NCBI GenBank assembly: GCA_963741495.1
Contig: CAVUID010000012.1
Location: forward strand, 248,001-312,000
Direction: 5' to 3'
Source of the DNA: Sulfurimicrobium sp963741495
GTDB lineage: Bacteria; Pseudomonadota; Gammaproteobacteria; Burkholderiales; Sulfuricellaceae
Length of the DNA: 64,000 nt
The position numbers and the translations under genes were made by a program. Numbering within the stretch: the stretch's first letter is position 1; each line of letters begins with the position of its first letter. Shown here piece after piece: positions 34,552 through 42,690 of the stretch. The notes under the pieces were generated by a model, which had not been told where the DNA came from, ran no database searches, and saw nothing but the letters and a program-made list of their open reading frames with translations.

Positions 34552-35247
34552 TCAAGCGCCTCGAATAGAAAAGCGCTGAAATAGAGGTTGAATCTCTGCG
34601 CGCAAGATCTCCCAATCGAAATTCCCGCCATCACCCCGGCACAGAAGCGGTTCGGCACATCCCTGAGTGCGAAATATCTGCAGAACGAAATTCTGCACCC
34701 CAGCCTCGGTCAGCTCATGCGCCAGTTCCAGCACCTGAGCATGGCTCAGTAAACCGGCATGCAGGGTAGTGCGAATTTCATGTTCGACCCCGCTCGCGAG
34801 CAACAGCTGCAGACTTTCGCGCGCGCGGGCAGCGCTTCCCGGGGTTTGGGTGATCTGGTCATAAGCCGAAAATGGCGCCTTGACATCCATCCCGACCCAG
34901 TCAAGCAAGGGCAGAACCGCTTCCAGGCGCTCCGGATAGGGGCCGGCAGTGTGAAGTCCGACCTTGAAACCCATTTCCCGCACAGTCGCGCAAGCTTCAG
35001 GCAGGCCGGACTGCAGCGTCGGTTCGCCGCCGGAAAACACCACGGCATCCAGCAAGCCCTGCCGCCTGTGCAAAAAAGACAGAACCCCTGGCCACCCCTC
35101 AGCGTCGCTGCTGCGTGGAATAAGATGGGGATTGTGGCAATAGCCGCAACGCCACGGGCAGCCCTGGCAAAAAACAACTGCCGCTAGCTGTCCGGGATAG
35201 TCAGTCGTCGTGAGCGGCGTCAGGCCGCCCACTTGCAGATCTGCCAA
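34552..35247 (-). CDS. nrdG: Anaerobic ribonucleotide reductase activase (radical SAM)
   Basis: Radical SAM enzyme that installs the glycyl radical of class III ribonucleotide reductase. The cluster motif is CQGCPWRCGYC (CxxxWxCxxC-like: C, C, C at the family spacing), followed by VVFSGGEPTLQ for SAM binding and VGMDVKAP. About 231 residues from TTG 35247, which is preceded at 6 bases by GGAG belonging to a palindromic repeat; a GTG at 35232 is possible. The longer frame upstream is only the repeat read as protein. Same operon as nrdD and the small glycyl-radical gene. Confidence 0.9.
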   Translation of the reverse strand: MADLQVGGLTPLTTTDYPGQLAAVVFCQGCPWRCGYCHNPHLIPRSSDAEGWPGVLSFLHRRQGLLDAVVFSGGEPTLQSGLPEACATVREMGFKVGLHTAGPYPERLEAVLPLLDWVGMDVKAPFSAYDQITQTPGSAARARESLQLLLASGVEHEIRTTLHAGLLSHAQVLELAHELTEAGVQNFVLQIFRTQGCAEPLLCRGDGGNFDWEILRAEIQPLFQRFSIRGA

Positions 35248-35248
35248 G

Positions 35249-35290
35249 CCCCTCTCCCCTAACCCTCTCCCCCATGGGGGAGAGGGGGAC
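35249..35290. repeat. Palindromic repeat before nrdG
   Basis: CCCTCTCCCCCA/TGGGGGAGAGGG (35263-35286) is a perfect 12-bp-arm palindrome, flanked by CCCCTCTCCCCTAA on the other side. This CCCTCTCCC...GGGAGAGGG element is widespread in proteobacterial intergenic DNA. Read on the minus strand it ends GGGGAGAGGGGC directly before the nrdG start, so it seems to supply that gene's ribosome binding site. Confidence 0.8.
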
Positions 35291-35314
35291 ACTGTGCTGC
35301 CTTGCAGCGCTTTA

Positions 35315-35506
35315 TCAATTAGCGGGATTGACGCGGGATTCACAGAAATACTGGCGTTCGTGGAATTCACCTTTTTTACCCACATTAAAAGAAGCCATCG
35401 GGCGATGGTAACCCATCACTCGCGTCCAGACTTCACAAGGCTGACGCTCTTCGTCCTTGAGGGCGAATTCGGGTTTGAGATTGGTTTGCTGGGACAGATC
35501 GGTCAT
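35315..35506 (-). CDS. Small glycyl-radical subunit of class III ribonucleotide reductase
   Basis: A 63-residue protein with strong AAGGAG 6 bases before ATG 35506. CEVWTRVMGYHRPMASFNVG then KKGEF aligns with the C-terminal glycyl-radical loop of ordinary NrdD (E. coli RRVCGYLGSPDARPFNAG); the Gly of RVMGY would carry the radical. The large NrdD encoded upstream ends at its zinc site and lacks this loop, so the two polypeptides together make one enzyme. The genes are in different frames and separated by a 73-bp palindromic repeat, but the good ribosome site shows this piece is translated on its own. Confidence 0.82.
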   Translation of the reverse strand: MTDLSQQTNLKPEFALKDEERQPCEVWTRVMGYHRPMASFNVGKKGEFHERQYFCESRVNPAN

Positions 35507-35534
35507 GTTTTTCTCCTTTGCTTGGTTACACCCT

Positions 35535-35607
35535 GTCATTGCGAGCACAGCGAAGCAATCTTGTTTTTGAAGCCAGATTGCTTCGTCACTGCGTTCCTCG
35601 CAATGAC
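35535..35607. repeat. Palindromic repeat between nrdD and its radical segment
   Basis: GTCATTGCGAG (35535-35545) pairs with CTCGCAATGAC (35597-35607); inner arms CGAAGCAATC and GATTGCTTCG also pair. This ATTGCGAG...GAAGCAATC family is a common dispersed bacterial repeat. It ends 2 bases from the nrdD stop and lies exactly where nrdD is split from the glycyl-radical segment. Confidence 0.85.
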
Positions 35608-35609
35608 GG

Positions 35610-37640
35610 TCAGGCGGTTTGTTGACGTTTTTTGGCGAGAATTTCTTCGTCGCACTTGGGACAGAATTTGTGCTCCCCATCCAGATAGCCGTGTGTCGGG
35701 CAAATCGAGAAAGTCGGCGTGATCGTGATGTAAGGCAACCTGAAGCGCTCCAGCGAACGCTTGACCAGGTTCTTGCACGCCTCGGCACTGGAAATACGCT
35801 CAGTCATATAGAGATGCAGTACGGTCCCGCCGGTATATTTCTTCTGCAGCTCGTCCTGCCGCTCCAGCGCCTCGAACGGATCATCGGTAAAGCCCACCGG
35901 CAGTTGCGAAGAGTTGGTGTAGTAAGGCATTTCCCGTGTACCTGCCTGGATAATGTCGGGGAAACGCTTCCTGTCCTCTCTGGCGAAGCGGTAGGTCGTG
36001 CCTTCCGCCGGGGTGGCTTCGAGGTTGTACATGTGACCTGTTTCGTCCTGGAAAGCCAGCATCCGGGTGCGCACATGGTCGAGCATGCGCACGGCAAAGG
36101 CATGGCCATATTCGCTGGTGATATCGTGCTCGTCATTGGTGAAGTTGCGGATCATTTCATTGATGCCGTTCACACCCAGCGTGGAGAAATGGTTGCGAAG
36201 CGTACCAAGATAACGCTTGGTATAGGGGAAAAGCCCCGCATCCATATGGCGCTGGATGACCTTGCGCTTGATTTCCAGGCTGTTCTTGCCAATTTCCAGC
36301 AACTCATCCAGGCGTGCCAGCAATCCGGCCTCATTTTCCTTGTAGAGAAAGCCCAGGCGTGCGCAATTGATGGTGACCACACCGACCGAACCCGTCTGCT
36401 CCGCACTGCCAAACAAGCCATTGCCGCGCTTCAGCAGCTCGCGCAGATCGAGCTGCAGGCGGCAGCACATCGAGCGGATCATGTTGGGCTTGAGTTCGGA
36501 ATTGATGAAATTCTGGAAATACGGGAGACCATATTTTGCGGTCATCTCGAACAGCAGCGAGGCATTTTCCGACTCCCACGGAAAATCCGGCGTCATGTTG
36601 TAGGTCGGAATGGGGAAAGTAAACACCCGCCCCTTGGCATCGCCCGTCGTCATGACCTCGATATAGGCGCGGTTGATCATGTCCATTTCAACCTGCAAAT
36701 CGCCATAGGTAAATGAAACTTCCTTGCCGCCGATGAGTGGCACTTGTTCTTTCAGATCGTCCGGGCAGGTCCAGTCAAATGTCAGGTTGGTAAAGGGCGT
36801 CTGCGTACCCCAGCGCGATGGCACATTGAGGTTATAGATCAGTTCCTGGATATATTGCTTGACCTGCGCATAGGGCAAATTATCTATGCGGATATAGGGC
36901 GCCATATAGGTATCAAAGGAGCTGAAGGCCTGGGCGCCGGCCCATTCATTCTGCAGCGTGCCAAGGAAGTTGACGATCTGCCCGACTGCGCTGGACATAT
37001 GCTTGGGCGGCCCCGCTTCGACCTTGCCCGGCACGCCGTTCAGGCCCTCTGTCAGCAGGGTGCGCAGCGACCATCCGGCGCAATAGCCGGCCAGCATGTC
37101 GAGATCGTGCACATGGATGTCACCTTCGCGGTGAGCGATACCCACTTCCGGCGGATAGACGTGGTTGAGCCAGTAGTTGGCCACCACCTTGCCGGAAACG
37201 TTGAGGATCAGGCCGCCCAGCGAGTAACCCTGATTGGCGTTGGCGTTGACGCGCCAGTCAAGCTGTTCAAGATATTCGTTGATGGAACTGCCGACATCCA
37301 CCACCGTCTTTTTATCCTGGCGCAGCTTGGTGTGCTGCTCGCGATAGACGATATAGGCACGGACAGTCTTGAGATGGTTGGCAGAGATCAGCACCTGCTC
37401 GACCACGTCCTGGATATTTTCGATGCTGGGCGGCTCGTTGCGGTACTTATGAATCAGCACCTTGGCTACCTGAGCACTCAATAACGCCGCCTCACTGGCG
37501 TCGAATTCGCCGCTGACCGCGCCAGCGCGCGCAATGGCGGAACGAATCTTGTCGCCATCGAATACCGCAACCGAGCCATCGCGCTTGATTACCGCACGTG
37601 GCAAGCTCAACACCCCCGAACCCTCTTGCTCCACACTCAT
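35610..37640 (-). CDS. nrdD: Class III (anaerobic) ribonucleotide reductase, catalytic chain without radical loop
   Basis: A 676-residue catalytic chain making deoxyribonucleotides without oxygen. An N-terminal ATP-cone (VIKRDGSVAVFDGDKIRSAI) controls overall activity; the ten-stranded barrel holds the active-site region. The C-terminus has the four-cysteine-type zinc site (SICPTHGYLDGEHKFCPKC) and then stops at AKKRQQTA. The usual RVxGY glycyl-radical loop after the zinc site is missing and is encoded separately at 35315. ATG 37640 follows GGAGG at 8 bases. First gene of the operon nrdD, radical subunit, nrdG, Crp/Fnr; a NrdR-like box lies 28 bases upstream. Confidence 0.93.
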   Translation of the reverse strand: MSVEQEGSGVLSLPRAVIKRDGSVAVFDGDKIRSAIARAGAVSGEFDASEAALLSAQVAKVLIHKYRNEPPSIENIQDVVEQVLISANHLKTVRAYIVYREQHTKLRQDKKTVVDVGSSINEYLEQLDWRVNANANQGYSLGGLILNVSGKVVANYWLNHVYPPEVGIAHREGDIHVHDLDMLAGYCAGWSLRTLLTEGLNGVPGKVEAGPPKHMSSAVGQIVNFLGTLQNEWAGAQAFSSFDTYMAPYIRIDNLPYAQVKQYIQELIYNLNVPSRWGTQTPFTNLTFDWTCPDDLKEQVPLIGGKEVSFTYGDLQVEMDMINRAYIEVMTTGDAKGRVFTFPIPTYNMTPDFPWESENASLLFEMTAKYGLPYFQNFINSELKPNMIRSMCCRLQLDLRELLKRGNGLFGSAEQTGSVGVVTINCARLGFLYKENEAGLLARLDELLEIGKNSLEIKRKVIQRHMDAGLFPYTKRYLGTLRNHFSTLGVNGINEMIRNFTNDEHDITSEYGHAFAVRMLDHVRTRMLAFQDETGHMYNLEATPAEGTTYRFAREDRKRFPDIIQAGTREMPYYTNSSQLPVGFTDDPFEALERQDELQKKYTGGTVLHLYMTERISSAEACKNLVKRSLERFRLPYITITPTFSICPTHGYLDGEHKFCPKCDEEILAKKRQQTA

Positions 37641-37667
37641 CTGTTAGCCTCCTCCACACAACGCAAC

Positions 37668-37680
37668 ACACAATATGTTG
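37668..37680 (-). promoter_or_regulatory. Putative NrdR box upstream of nrdD
   Basis: ACACAATATGTTG fits the NrdR repressor consensus (ACACWATATNTTG-like), inside a wider inverted repeat GCAACA...TGTTGC (37663-37681). NrdR boxes usually come in pairs; I see no convincing second box at the right spacing, so confidence is moderate. Confidence 0.5.
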
Positions 37681-37833
37681 CGATATTTTTTTTCAAATAT
37701 ACTCCATGTAGTAATCAGGTCAATAGATTTTGTGACATTTTTATCCCGTTAATCTTTCCCCAATGCATTCATAAATTTTATGATAGCCTTCTAAAAACAG
37801 TCATTAACCCACAAAAACACATAAACCCGTCTT

Positions 37834-38949
37834 ATGAAAATAAATCTCGCCAACGAAGAATTGACCTGGCTATTCTGGCCGGGCAAACACATGCCGCTCC
37901 TGGCAACACGGCGCGCCGAAATGATCCTGCTGCGTGTGCGCATCATCTCAGCACTGTTCGCGCTGCTCACTTTGCTATGGATCGCTGTCGACGCCTACAT
38001 TCTGCCCTGGCCCGCCTGGGGCGAACTGGCTATCGGCAGGCTTGCCGCCAGCGCTGCATTTGGACTGCTGGCTATCTCGTTCCGAGGTTCCACGCGTATG
38101 CGTGATACTTATATTGCGTTGACGGCGCTGTATCTCATCCCGACCGTGTTCTATATTTTTTCCTATTCGGTCATGCAGCAGACAGACACCAACGGCCTGG
38201 CATCCACCATTGCCGGCATATACGCCTTCCTGCCCTTCGTGATGGTTGCCGGTCTCGGCATGTTTCCGCTGACCGCGACTGAGGGGCTGGTGTTCGCCCT
38301 GCCGGTACTTGGCGCCGAAATGGCTTCCAGCCTGTGGGGGCTGGACATGCTCAATCTGAGCCATCTCATCAGTACCGTATGGTTGTCCGGCATGATCGCT
38401 GCGGTAGCCACCATGAGCGGCATGAGCCAGTTGGGATTCATGATCGCGCTGGTGCGGCAAGCCGCTCACGACCCGCTTACCCGCTGCTTTTCCCGCTTGA
38501 GCGGCGAAGAACTGCTGGAAATCCAGTTCATCATCGCCTCGCGCAGCAATACGCCGCTATCGGTGGCATTCGTCGATCTGGACAATTTCAAGAGCGTCAA
38601 CGACAACTATGGGCACGATGCCGGAGACCAGGTTCTGATTGCCGCGACGGCCGCGATTCGTGCCGGCTTGCGCACAGGGGACATGCTGGTGCGCTGGGGC
38701 GGCGAGGAATTTCTTTTGATCCTGCCCAGCACCTATTGCGGCGAAGCAGGGAAAGTGCTCGAACGCCTGCGCGAAAGCGGCTTGAATACTCGCCCGGACG
38801 GCACCCCGGTCACCGCCAGCATCGGCCTCGCGGAACGCACGCTGGACAGCTCCAACGACTGGCGCAAACTGGTTGAAATCGCCGATCAGCGCATGTACAC
38901 GGCAAAACAGAGCGGCAAGGATCGCATCGTCTCCTGCGCAGCAAATTGA
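37834..38949 (+). CDS. Membrane-bound diguanylate cyclase
   Basis: A 371-residue c-di-GMP synthase. The first about 210 residues contain six transmembrane helices (IISALFALLTLLWIAVDAYI, LAASAAFGLLAISF, YIALTALYLIPTVFYIFSY, AGIYAFLPFVMVAGLGMFPL and two more), an uncharacterised sensor. The GGDEF domain follows: AHDPLTRCFSR, VDLDNFKSVNDNYGHDAGD and active-site GGEEF, with I-site RTGD five residues upstream, so product inhibition is expected. The signal sensed is unknown. Divergent from nrdD over an AT-rich 190-bp gap. Confidence 0.92.
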   Translation: MKINLANEELTWLFWPGKHMPLLATRRAEMILLRVRIISALFALLTLLWIAVDAYILPWPAWGELAIGRLAASAAFGLLAISFRGSTRMRDTYIALTALYLIPTVFYIFSYSVMQQTDTNGLASTIAGIYAFLPFVMVAGLGMFPLTATEGLVFALPVLGAEMASSLWGLDMLNLSHLISTVWLSGMIAAVATMSGMSQLGFMIALVRQAAHDPLTRCFSRLSGEELLEIQFIIASRSNTPLSVAFVDLDNFKSVNDNYGHDAGDQVLIAATAAIRAGLRTGDMLVRWGGEEFLLILPSTYCGEAGKVLERLRESGLNTRPDGTPVTASIGLAERTLDSSNDWRKLVEIADQRMYTAKQSGKDRIVSCAAN

Positions 38950-38975
38950 CCAGCGCCATAGAAGCAGGCTGTTTT

Positions 38976-39004
38976 CTGGAAAATTGACCTGGCTCATTTT
39001 CCAG
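38976..39004. promoter_or_regulatory. Inverted repeat upstream of NnrS gene
   Basis: CTGGAAAAT, 11 bases, ATTTTCCAG: perfect 9-bp arms centred about 35 bp before the NnrS start. There is no T-tract, so it is not a clear terminator. It could be an operator for NO-responsive control of nnrS or a hairpin at the end of the cyclase mRNA. Binder unknown. Confidence 0.45.
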
Positions 39005-39024
39005 CCCTCCCGAATCGGACTAGA

Positions 39025-40257
39025 ATGCGCGCCATGACAACACTCAAAAAAACCTGGCATACATTTACCGCCGCGCCTCACCGCATGATGATGCTGGGCG
39101 GCGCCGCCCAGGGGGTACTCACCCTGCTGTGGTGGCTATTCGATCTGCTCGGCCGCTACGGCGGCCTATATGCCGCACCGGCCTGGAGCATTGCCCCGAC
39201 CTGGGCGCACGCTTTTCTGATGCTGTACGGCTTTTTCCCGTTCTTCATCTTTGGTTTTTTAATGACCACCTATCCCAACTGGATGAACGGGGAAAAGATT
39301 CCGGCGCGCTATTACGTGCCCTCTTTTCTGTGTCTGGCCAGCGGAGTGGCGCTATTCTACCTTGGGCTAATAGCAGGCAAGGCATTGCTGCTTGCAGGTG
39401 CCGCGCTTCTGCTTGCTGGCTGGGGCATCGCGCTATTTGCGCTGCTGAGGGTGCTGCTCACGGCGAGGCATAATGACAAGCGCCACCCTGTCGTCACCAC
39501 CGTGGCCCTGATCATGGGCTGGCTGGGCGTTCTATCCTATCTGCTCTGGCTCGCCAGTGACAATGCAACTTTCCTGGCATTCTCGCGCCACGCTGGAATC
39601 TGGTGGTTCATGCTGCCGATCCTGCTCACGGTATCCCATAAAATGGTTCCTTTTTTCTCCAGCCGGGTGCTCGATAATTACACTCTGGTGCGACCCTACT
39701 GGGCGCTGTATTTCATGCTTGCCTGCGCCGCCCTGCATGGCGCGCTGGAAATGGCGCAGCAGCCGCAATTATTATGGCTGGCCGACTTCCCCCTGCTCGC
39801 CTGCGCACTCTATTTTTCCTATACCTGGGGCCTGCTACGCAGTTTCAGCATCAAGCTGCTGGCGGTGCTGCATGTCAGCTTCGCCTGGCTTTCAATTGCC
39901 ATGCTGCTGTATGGCACACAAAGCCTGACACTCTTTATCACCGGCTCGGCGCCTTTCGGACTGGCGCCGCTACACGCCCTGACCATCGGGTTTTTCGCCT
40001 CGATGATCCTCGCCATGGCTTCCAGAGTGACCCTCGGCCATTCCGGCCGGGAACTTGAGGCTGACGCCGTGACCTGGGCGCTGTTCCTGGGTTTTCAACT
40101 GACCGCTACAGCACGCATCGCACCCGATCTGCTCGGGTTCCCGGCCAGCCTGTTTTACCCCCTGGCAGCGGGGATCTGGCTTGCCGCCTACGGCGCCTGG
40201 TTTGCCAAGTACGGCCCGCTTTACTGGCGTCCGCGCATCGATCACAAGCCGGGCTGA
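39025..40257 (+). CDS. nnrS: NnrS family membrane protein
   Basis: A 410-residue heme- and copper-associated membrane protein with about 12 helices, linked to tolerance of nitric oxide. Family features: N-terminal HRMMMLGGAAQGVLTLLWW, PTWAHAFLMLYGFFPFFIFGFLMTTYPNWM, HAGIWWFMLPILLTVSHKMVPFFSSRVL and LAPLHALTIGFFASMILAMASRVTLGHSGR. ATG 39025 is the first of two close starts (the other is 39034); neither has a clear ribosome site. It heads a plus-strand run of nitrosative-stress and nor genes. Confidence 0.9.
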   Translation: MRAMTTLKKTWHTFTAAPHRMMMLGGAAQGVLTLLWWLFDLLGRYGGLYAAPAWSIAPTWAHAFLMLYGFFPFFIFGFLMTTYPNWMNGEKIPARYYVPSFLCLASGVALFYLGLIAGKALLLAGAALLLAGWGIALFALLRVLLTARHNDKRHPVVTTVALIMGWLGVLSYLLWLASDNATFLAFSRHAGIWWFMLPILLTVSHKMVPFFSSRVLDNYTLVRPYWALYFMLACAALHGALEMAQQPQLLWLADFPLLACALYFSYTWGLLRSFSIKLLAVLHVSFAWLSIAMLLYGTQSLTLFITGSAPFGLAPLHALTIGFFASMILAMASRVTLGHSGRELEADAVTWALFLGFQLTATARIAPDLLGFPASLFYPLAAGIWLAAYGAWFAKYGPLYWRPRIDHKPG

Positions 40258-40294
40258 GCGCCTTTTACACAGGTCTCTGGCAGCCTCAACTTTC

Positions 40295-40308
40295 TTGATT
40301 CAGGTCAA
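40295..40308 (+). promoter_or_regulatory. Anaerobox (FNR/DNR site) before hemerythrin gene
   Basis: TTGAT-TCAG-GTCAA, one change from TTGAT-N4-ATCAA. Its centre is 70 bases from the ATG, allowing a start near 40343 with GAAAAT as a weak -10 at 40331. Suggests induction by low oxygen or NO. Confidence 0.75.
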
Positions 40309-40331
40309 TGCGCCTGGCATCGGGTTTGCGG

Positions 40332-40352
40332 AAAATGGCGAATCGCCATTTT
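40332..40352. promoter_or_regulatory. Palindrome in hemerythrin promoter/leader
   Basis: AAAATGGCGA-A-TCGCCATTTT: perfect 10-bp arms around one base, just downstream of the anaerobox and over the predicted start site. Placed to act as a repressor operator or leader hairpin. No known regulator matches with certainty. Confidence 0.5.
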
Positions 40353-40371
40353 CCTGCAGGAACCCTAGCCC

Positions 40372-40812
40372 ATGACCAGTATCAGCGCCTTTCTCACGCC
40401 AGACCATCATCATTGCGACACGCTGTTTGCTACTGCCGAGACTGCCGTAGCGCAAGGGAACTGGCCAGTGGCGGCAGAGGCTTGGGCACGCTTCCATGAA
40501 GCACTGCGCCACCATTTCGCCATGGAAGAGGAAGTGCTGTTCCCGGCCTTTGAGGCCCGCACCGGCATGACCCAGGGCCCCACCCAGGTGATGCGCATGG
40601 AGCACCGCCAGATGACCGACCTGCTCAACCAGTTGGCAGATGCGCTGGCAAGCCAGGATTCCGACGCTTTTCTCGGCGACTGCGAAACCCTGCTCATCAT
40701 CATGCAGCAGCACAACATGAAGGAGGAACAGATGCTCTACCACATGGCGGACCAGGTTCTGGCTGGCGAGGCTGAAGACATGATAGTGCGCATGCGCGCC
40801 GTAAACGGATAA
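40372..40812 (+). CDS. Hemerythrin HHE-domain protein
   Basis: A 146-residue four-helix di-iron protein. Iron-ligand pattern: TPDHHHCDTLF in helix 1, FHEALRHHFAMEEEVLFPAFE in helix 2, MRMEHRQMTDLL in helix 3 and MQQHNMKEEQMLYHMAD in helix 4. Such proteins beside nor/nnrS genes are associated with NO or O2 binding and repair of nitrosylated iron (YtfE/Ric-like), an inference here. Followed by a DUF2249 gene only 2 bases away, so the two are co-translated, and preceded by an anaerobox. Confidence 0.88.
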   Translation: MTSISAFLTPDHHHCDTLFATAETAVAQGNWPVAAEAWARFHEALRHHFAMEEEVLFPAFEARTGMTQGPTQVMRMEHRQMTDLLNQLADALASQDSDAFLGDCETLLIIMQQHNMKEEQMLYHMADQVLAGEAEDMIVRMRAVNG

Positions 40813-40814
40813 CC

Positions 40815-41060
40815 ATGGCACAGGAGCATCTCCTTGATGCACTCTGGCTGGAGCCGCCGGAGCCGCTTGAACTGACTCTGGAGGCCATTGAAAAGCTGCC
40901 CCCGGGCGAGCGATTGCGACTCCTGATTCACCGCGAACCCCGAATGCTTTTTCCCATCCTGCAGGAGTGGGGATTTGCTTATCAGAAAACGGATCGCGGT
41001 GATGGCACCTACGAAATACTCATCTGGCACAAGGAGCCAGATATCACCCACAACAAGTGA
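40815..41060 (+). CDS. DUF2249 protein (TusA-like fold)
   Basis: An 81-residue protein: LLDALWLEPPEPLELTLEAIEKLPPGERLRLLIHREPRMLFPILQ and WGFAYQKTDRGDGTYEILIW are the standard DUF2249 strands and helices, distantly TusA-like. DUF2249 partners hemerythrins and denitrification genes in many genomes, but its reaction is not established. Overlaps the next gene's longest frame and is co-transcribed with the hemerythrin gene. Confidence 0.82.
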   Translation: MAQEHLLDALWLEPPEPLELTLEAIEKLPPGERLRLLIHREPRMLFPILQEWGFAYQKTDRGDGTYEILIWHKEPDITHNK

Positions 41061-41065
41061 TCAGC

Positions 41066-42376
41066 ATGAATCAGCCAGCCGGTTTATCGCTAGATCAGGC
41101 CCCTCCGATATCGGTGCCACTGCGTTTCTTTCTGAGCGCCCCCCTGTTTTCCTTCGCCGCAGCCCTGCTGCTATTGTGGCAGGGACCGGACATGCTGCTG
41201 AGCCGCTGGCACCCTGCGCTGCTGGGTGCAACGCACATGCTGACCCTGGGTTTTCTGGGCCTGATCATGATGGGGGCCATCATGCAGATGCTGCCCGTCG
41301 TGGCCGGCACACCGATTCGTCACCCATTATGGGCCGCCAGAATCATCCACATACTGGGCACAGCAGGCATAACCCTGCTGTGTACCGGCCTGATTCTGGG
41401 CTCACAAGCAGCACTCCGGGCATCGCTGCCTCTGCTCGGAATAGCGCTCCCAGCATTCGCGGCGCTGACCTTCTTCACCCTGCGCAAGGCACAGGCACAA
41501 AACATGACGGCCCGCGCCATGCGTCTGGCGGTACTGATGCTCGCAGCGACCGCCATTCTCGGCCTGCTGCTCTTGAGCAACCACGCCTATACCTGGTGGC
41601 TACAGGTGCGCGAACCTTTCACCAACCTGCATCTTAGCTGGGGCCTGCTGGGCTGGGCCGGACTACTGGTTGTCGGCGTAGCATTCCAGGTAGTCCCCAT
41701 GTTCCAGCTTACCCCCGCCTACCCCCGCCTCATGTCTCGCTGGCTCGCTATTTTTCTTTTTTTGCTTCTGCTCCTGCTGCCACTCAGCCTGAGTTTTCCG
41801 GCTTTGCGACTGCCGCTGGGCATCGCCCTGTCAGGCGGACTTGCCTTGTTTGCCATTACCACCCTGCGCCTGCAAAGTCAGAGGAAGCGCAAGATGCCGG
41901 ACGTGACCATGAGTTTCTGGCGCGGCGGCATGCTGTGCCTGCTGCTCGCCATCGCCCTCTGGCTGGCGGGGCAAATTTTCCAATGGGGGGGGAGCGGGAA
42001 ATACGGGCTACTGCTGGGACTGCTGATGATCGTCGGTTTTGCCATGTCGCTGGTAAACGGCATGCTCTACAAAATTGTGCCGTTTCTGGTGTGGTTTCAC
42101 CTGCAAAGCAAGCGCAAGCCGGGAGAACCCATCGCGCCCAATGTCAGGCAGATATTGCCTGAAATTCGGGCACGACGGCAAATGTGGCTGCATTTCACGG
42201 CATTCACCGCGCTCATGGCAGCGGTATTGCAGCCTTCGATATTTTTCTACCCTGCGGCCATGCTATTTGGCGCATCCAGCCTGTGGCTATGGCTGAATCT
42301 GGCATCGACCTGGCGCACATATCACCAGGTAAATACGCTCATCAAAAAATCCCGGCAAACGACTAACGCCGCGTGA
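41066..42376 (+). CDS. Polytopic His-rich membrane protein of the NO-response cluster
   Basis: A 436-residue protein with about 12 transmembrane helices. Histidines placed at helix starts (HPALLGATHMLTLGFLGLI, NLHLSWGLLGWAGLLVVGV) and MMGAIMQMLPVVAGTPIRH resemble heme-coordinating segments of NnrS and heme-copper oxidase subunit I, without a full set of oxidase ligands that I can identify. It probably binds heme or metal, by inference. ATG 41066 lies 5 bases after the DUF2249 stop. The 3' end overlaps the convergent DUF2249 gene by 14 bases. Confidence 0.7.
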   Translation: MNQPAGLSLDQAPPISVPLRFFLSAPLFSFAAALLLLWQGPDMLLSRWHPALLGATHMLTLGFLGLIMMGAIMQMLPVVAGTPIRHPLWAARIIHILGTAGITLLCTGLILGSQAALRASLPLLGIALPAFAALTFFTLRKAQAQNMTARAMRLAVLMLAATAILGLLLLSNHAYTWWLQVREPFTNLHLSWGLLGWAGLLVVGVAFQVVPMFQLTPAYPRLMSRWLAIFLFLLLLLLPLSLSFPALRLPLGIALSGGLALFAITTLRLQSQRKRKMPDVTMSFWRGGMLCLLLAIALWLAGQIFQWGGSGKYGLLLGLLMIVGFAMSLVNGMLYKIVPFLVWFHLQSKRKPGEPIAPNVRQILPEIRARRQMWLHFTAFTALMAAVLQPSIFFYPAAMLFGASSLWLWLNLASTWRTYHQVNTLIKKSRQTTNAA

Positions 42377-42617
42377 AATTAATCGAAATAAGCTCCGGCT
42401 CCCGCGCCACATACTGGATTTCAATTCCGTCGCCATATCGTTGCCGCATCTGCTCCAGCAGCGGCAGCGGATCGTGATCATTCATGAAACGCATGGTCTC
42501 GCCGGGATTAAGCGCATCGAGTGCGCCAAATATAGCCGCATGACGAAAACGCTTGGCCACGCAGCGCGCATCAAAAGGGTAAATTGCTTCGGGTTGGAGG
42601 ATATTGAACTGTGCCAT
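42363..42617 (-). CDS. Second DUF2249 protein
   Basis: An 84-residue protein with the DUF2249 plan: LQPEAIYPFDARCVAKRFRHAAIFGALDALNPGETMRFMNDHDPLPLLEQMRQRYG then IQYVAREPELISINFTR. It differs clearly from the DUF2249 protein at 40815. Transcribed away from a perfect anaerobox 60 bases upstream, with TTATAC (42657-42652 on the minus strand) as a fitting -10. Monocistronic or following the membrane protein gene at 42687. Confidence 0.8.
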   Translation of the reverse strand: MAQFNILQPEAIYPFDARCVAKRFRHAAIFGALDALNPGETMRFMNDHDPLPLLEQMRQRYGDGIEIQYVAREPELISINFTRR

Positions 42618-42676
42618 CGCGACTTCCTTAATGCATGATTAAATCAGTAGGGTATAACGTACAACAGCGCACCTCC

Positions 42677-42690
42677 TTGATCAAAATCAA
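42677..42690 (-). promoter_or_regulatory. Perfect anaerobox before DUF2249 gene
   Basis: TTGAT-CAAA-ATCAA, a full match to the FNR/DNR consensus. Its centre is about 66 bases from the DUF2249 start, with a -10-like TTATAC 26-31 bases away, as in class II FNR promoters. It overlaps the stop codon of the upstream gene. Confidence 0.85.

Noticed and set aside
37695..37707. Second NrdR box upstream of nrdD
   Set aside because: Only TCAAATATACTCC is present; it matches poorly and is at the wrong distance from the first box.
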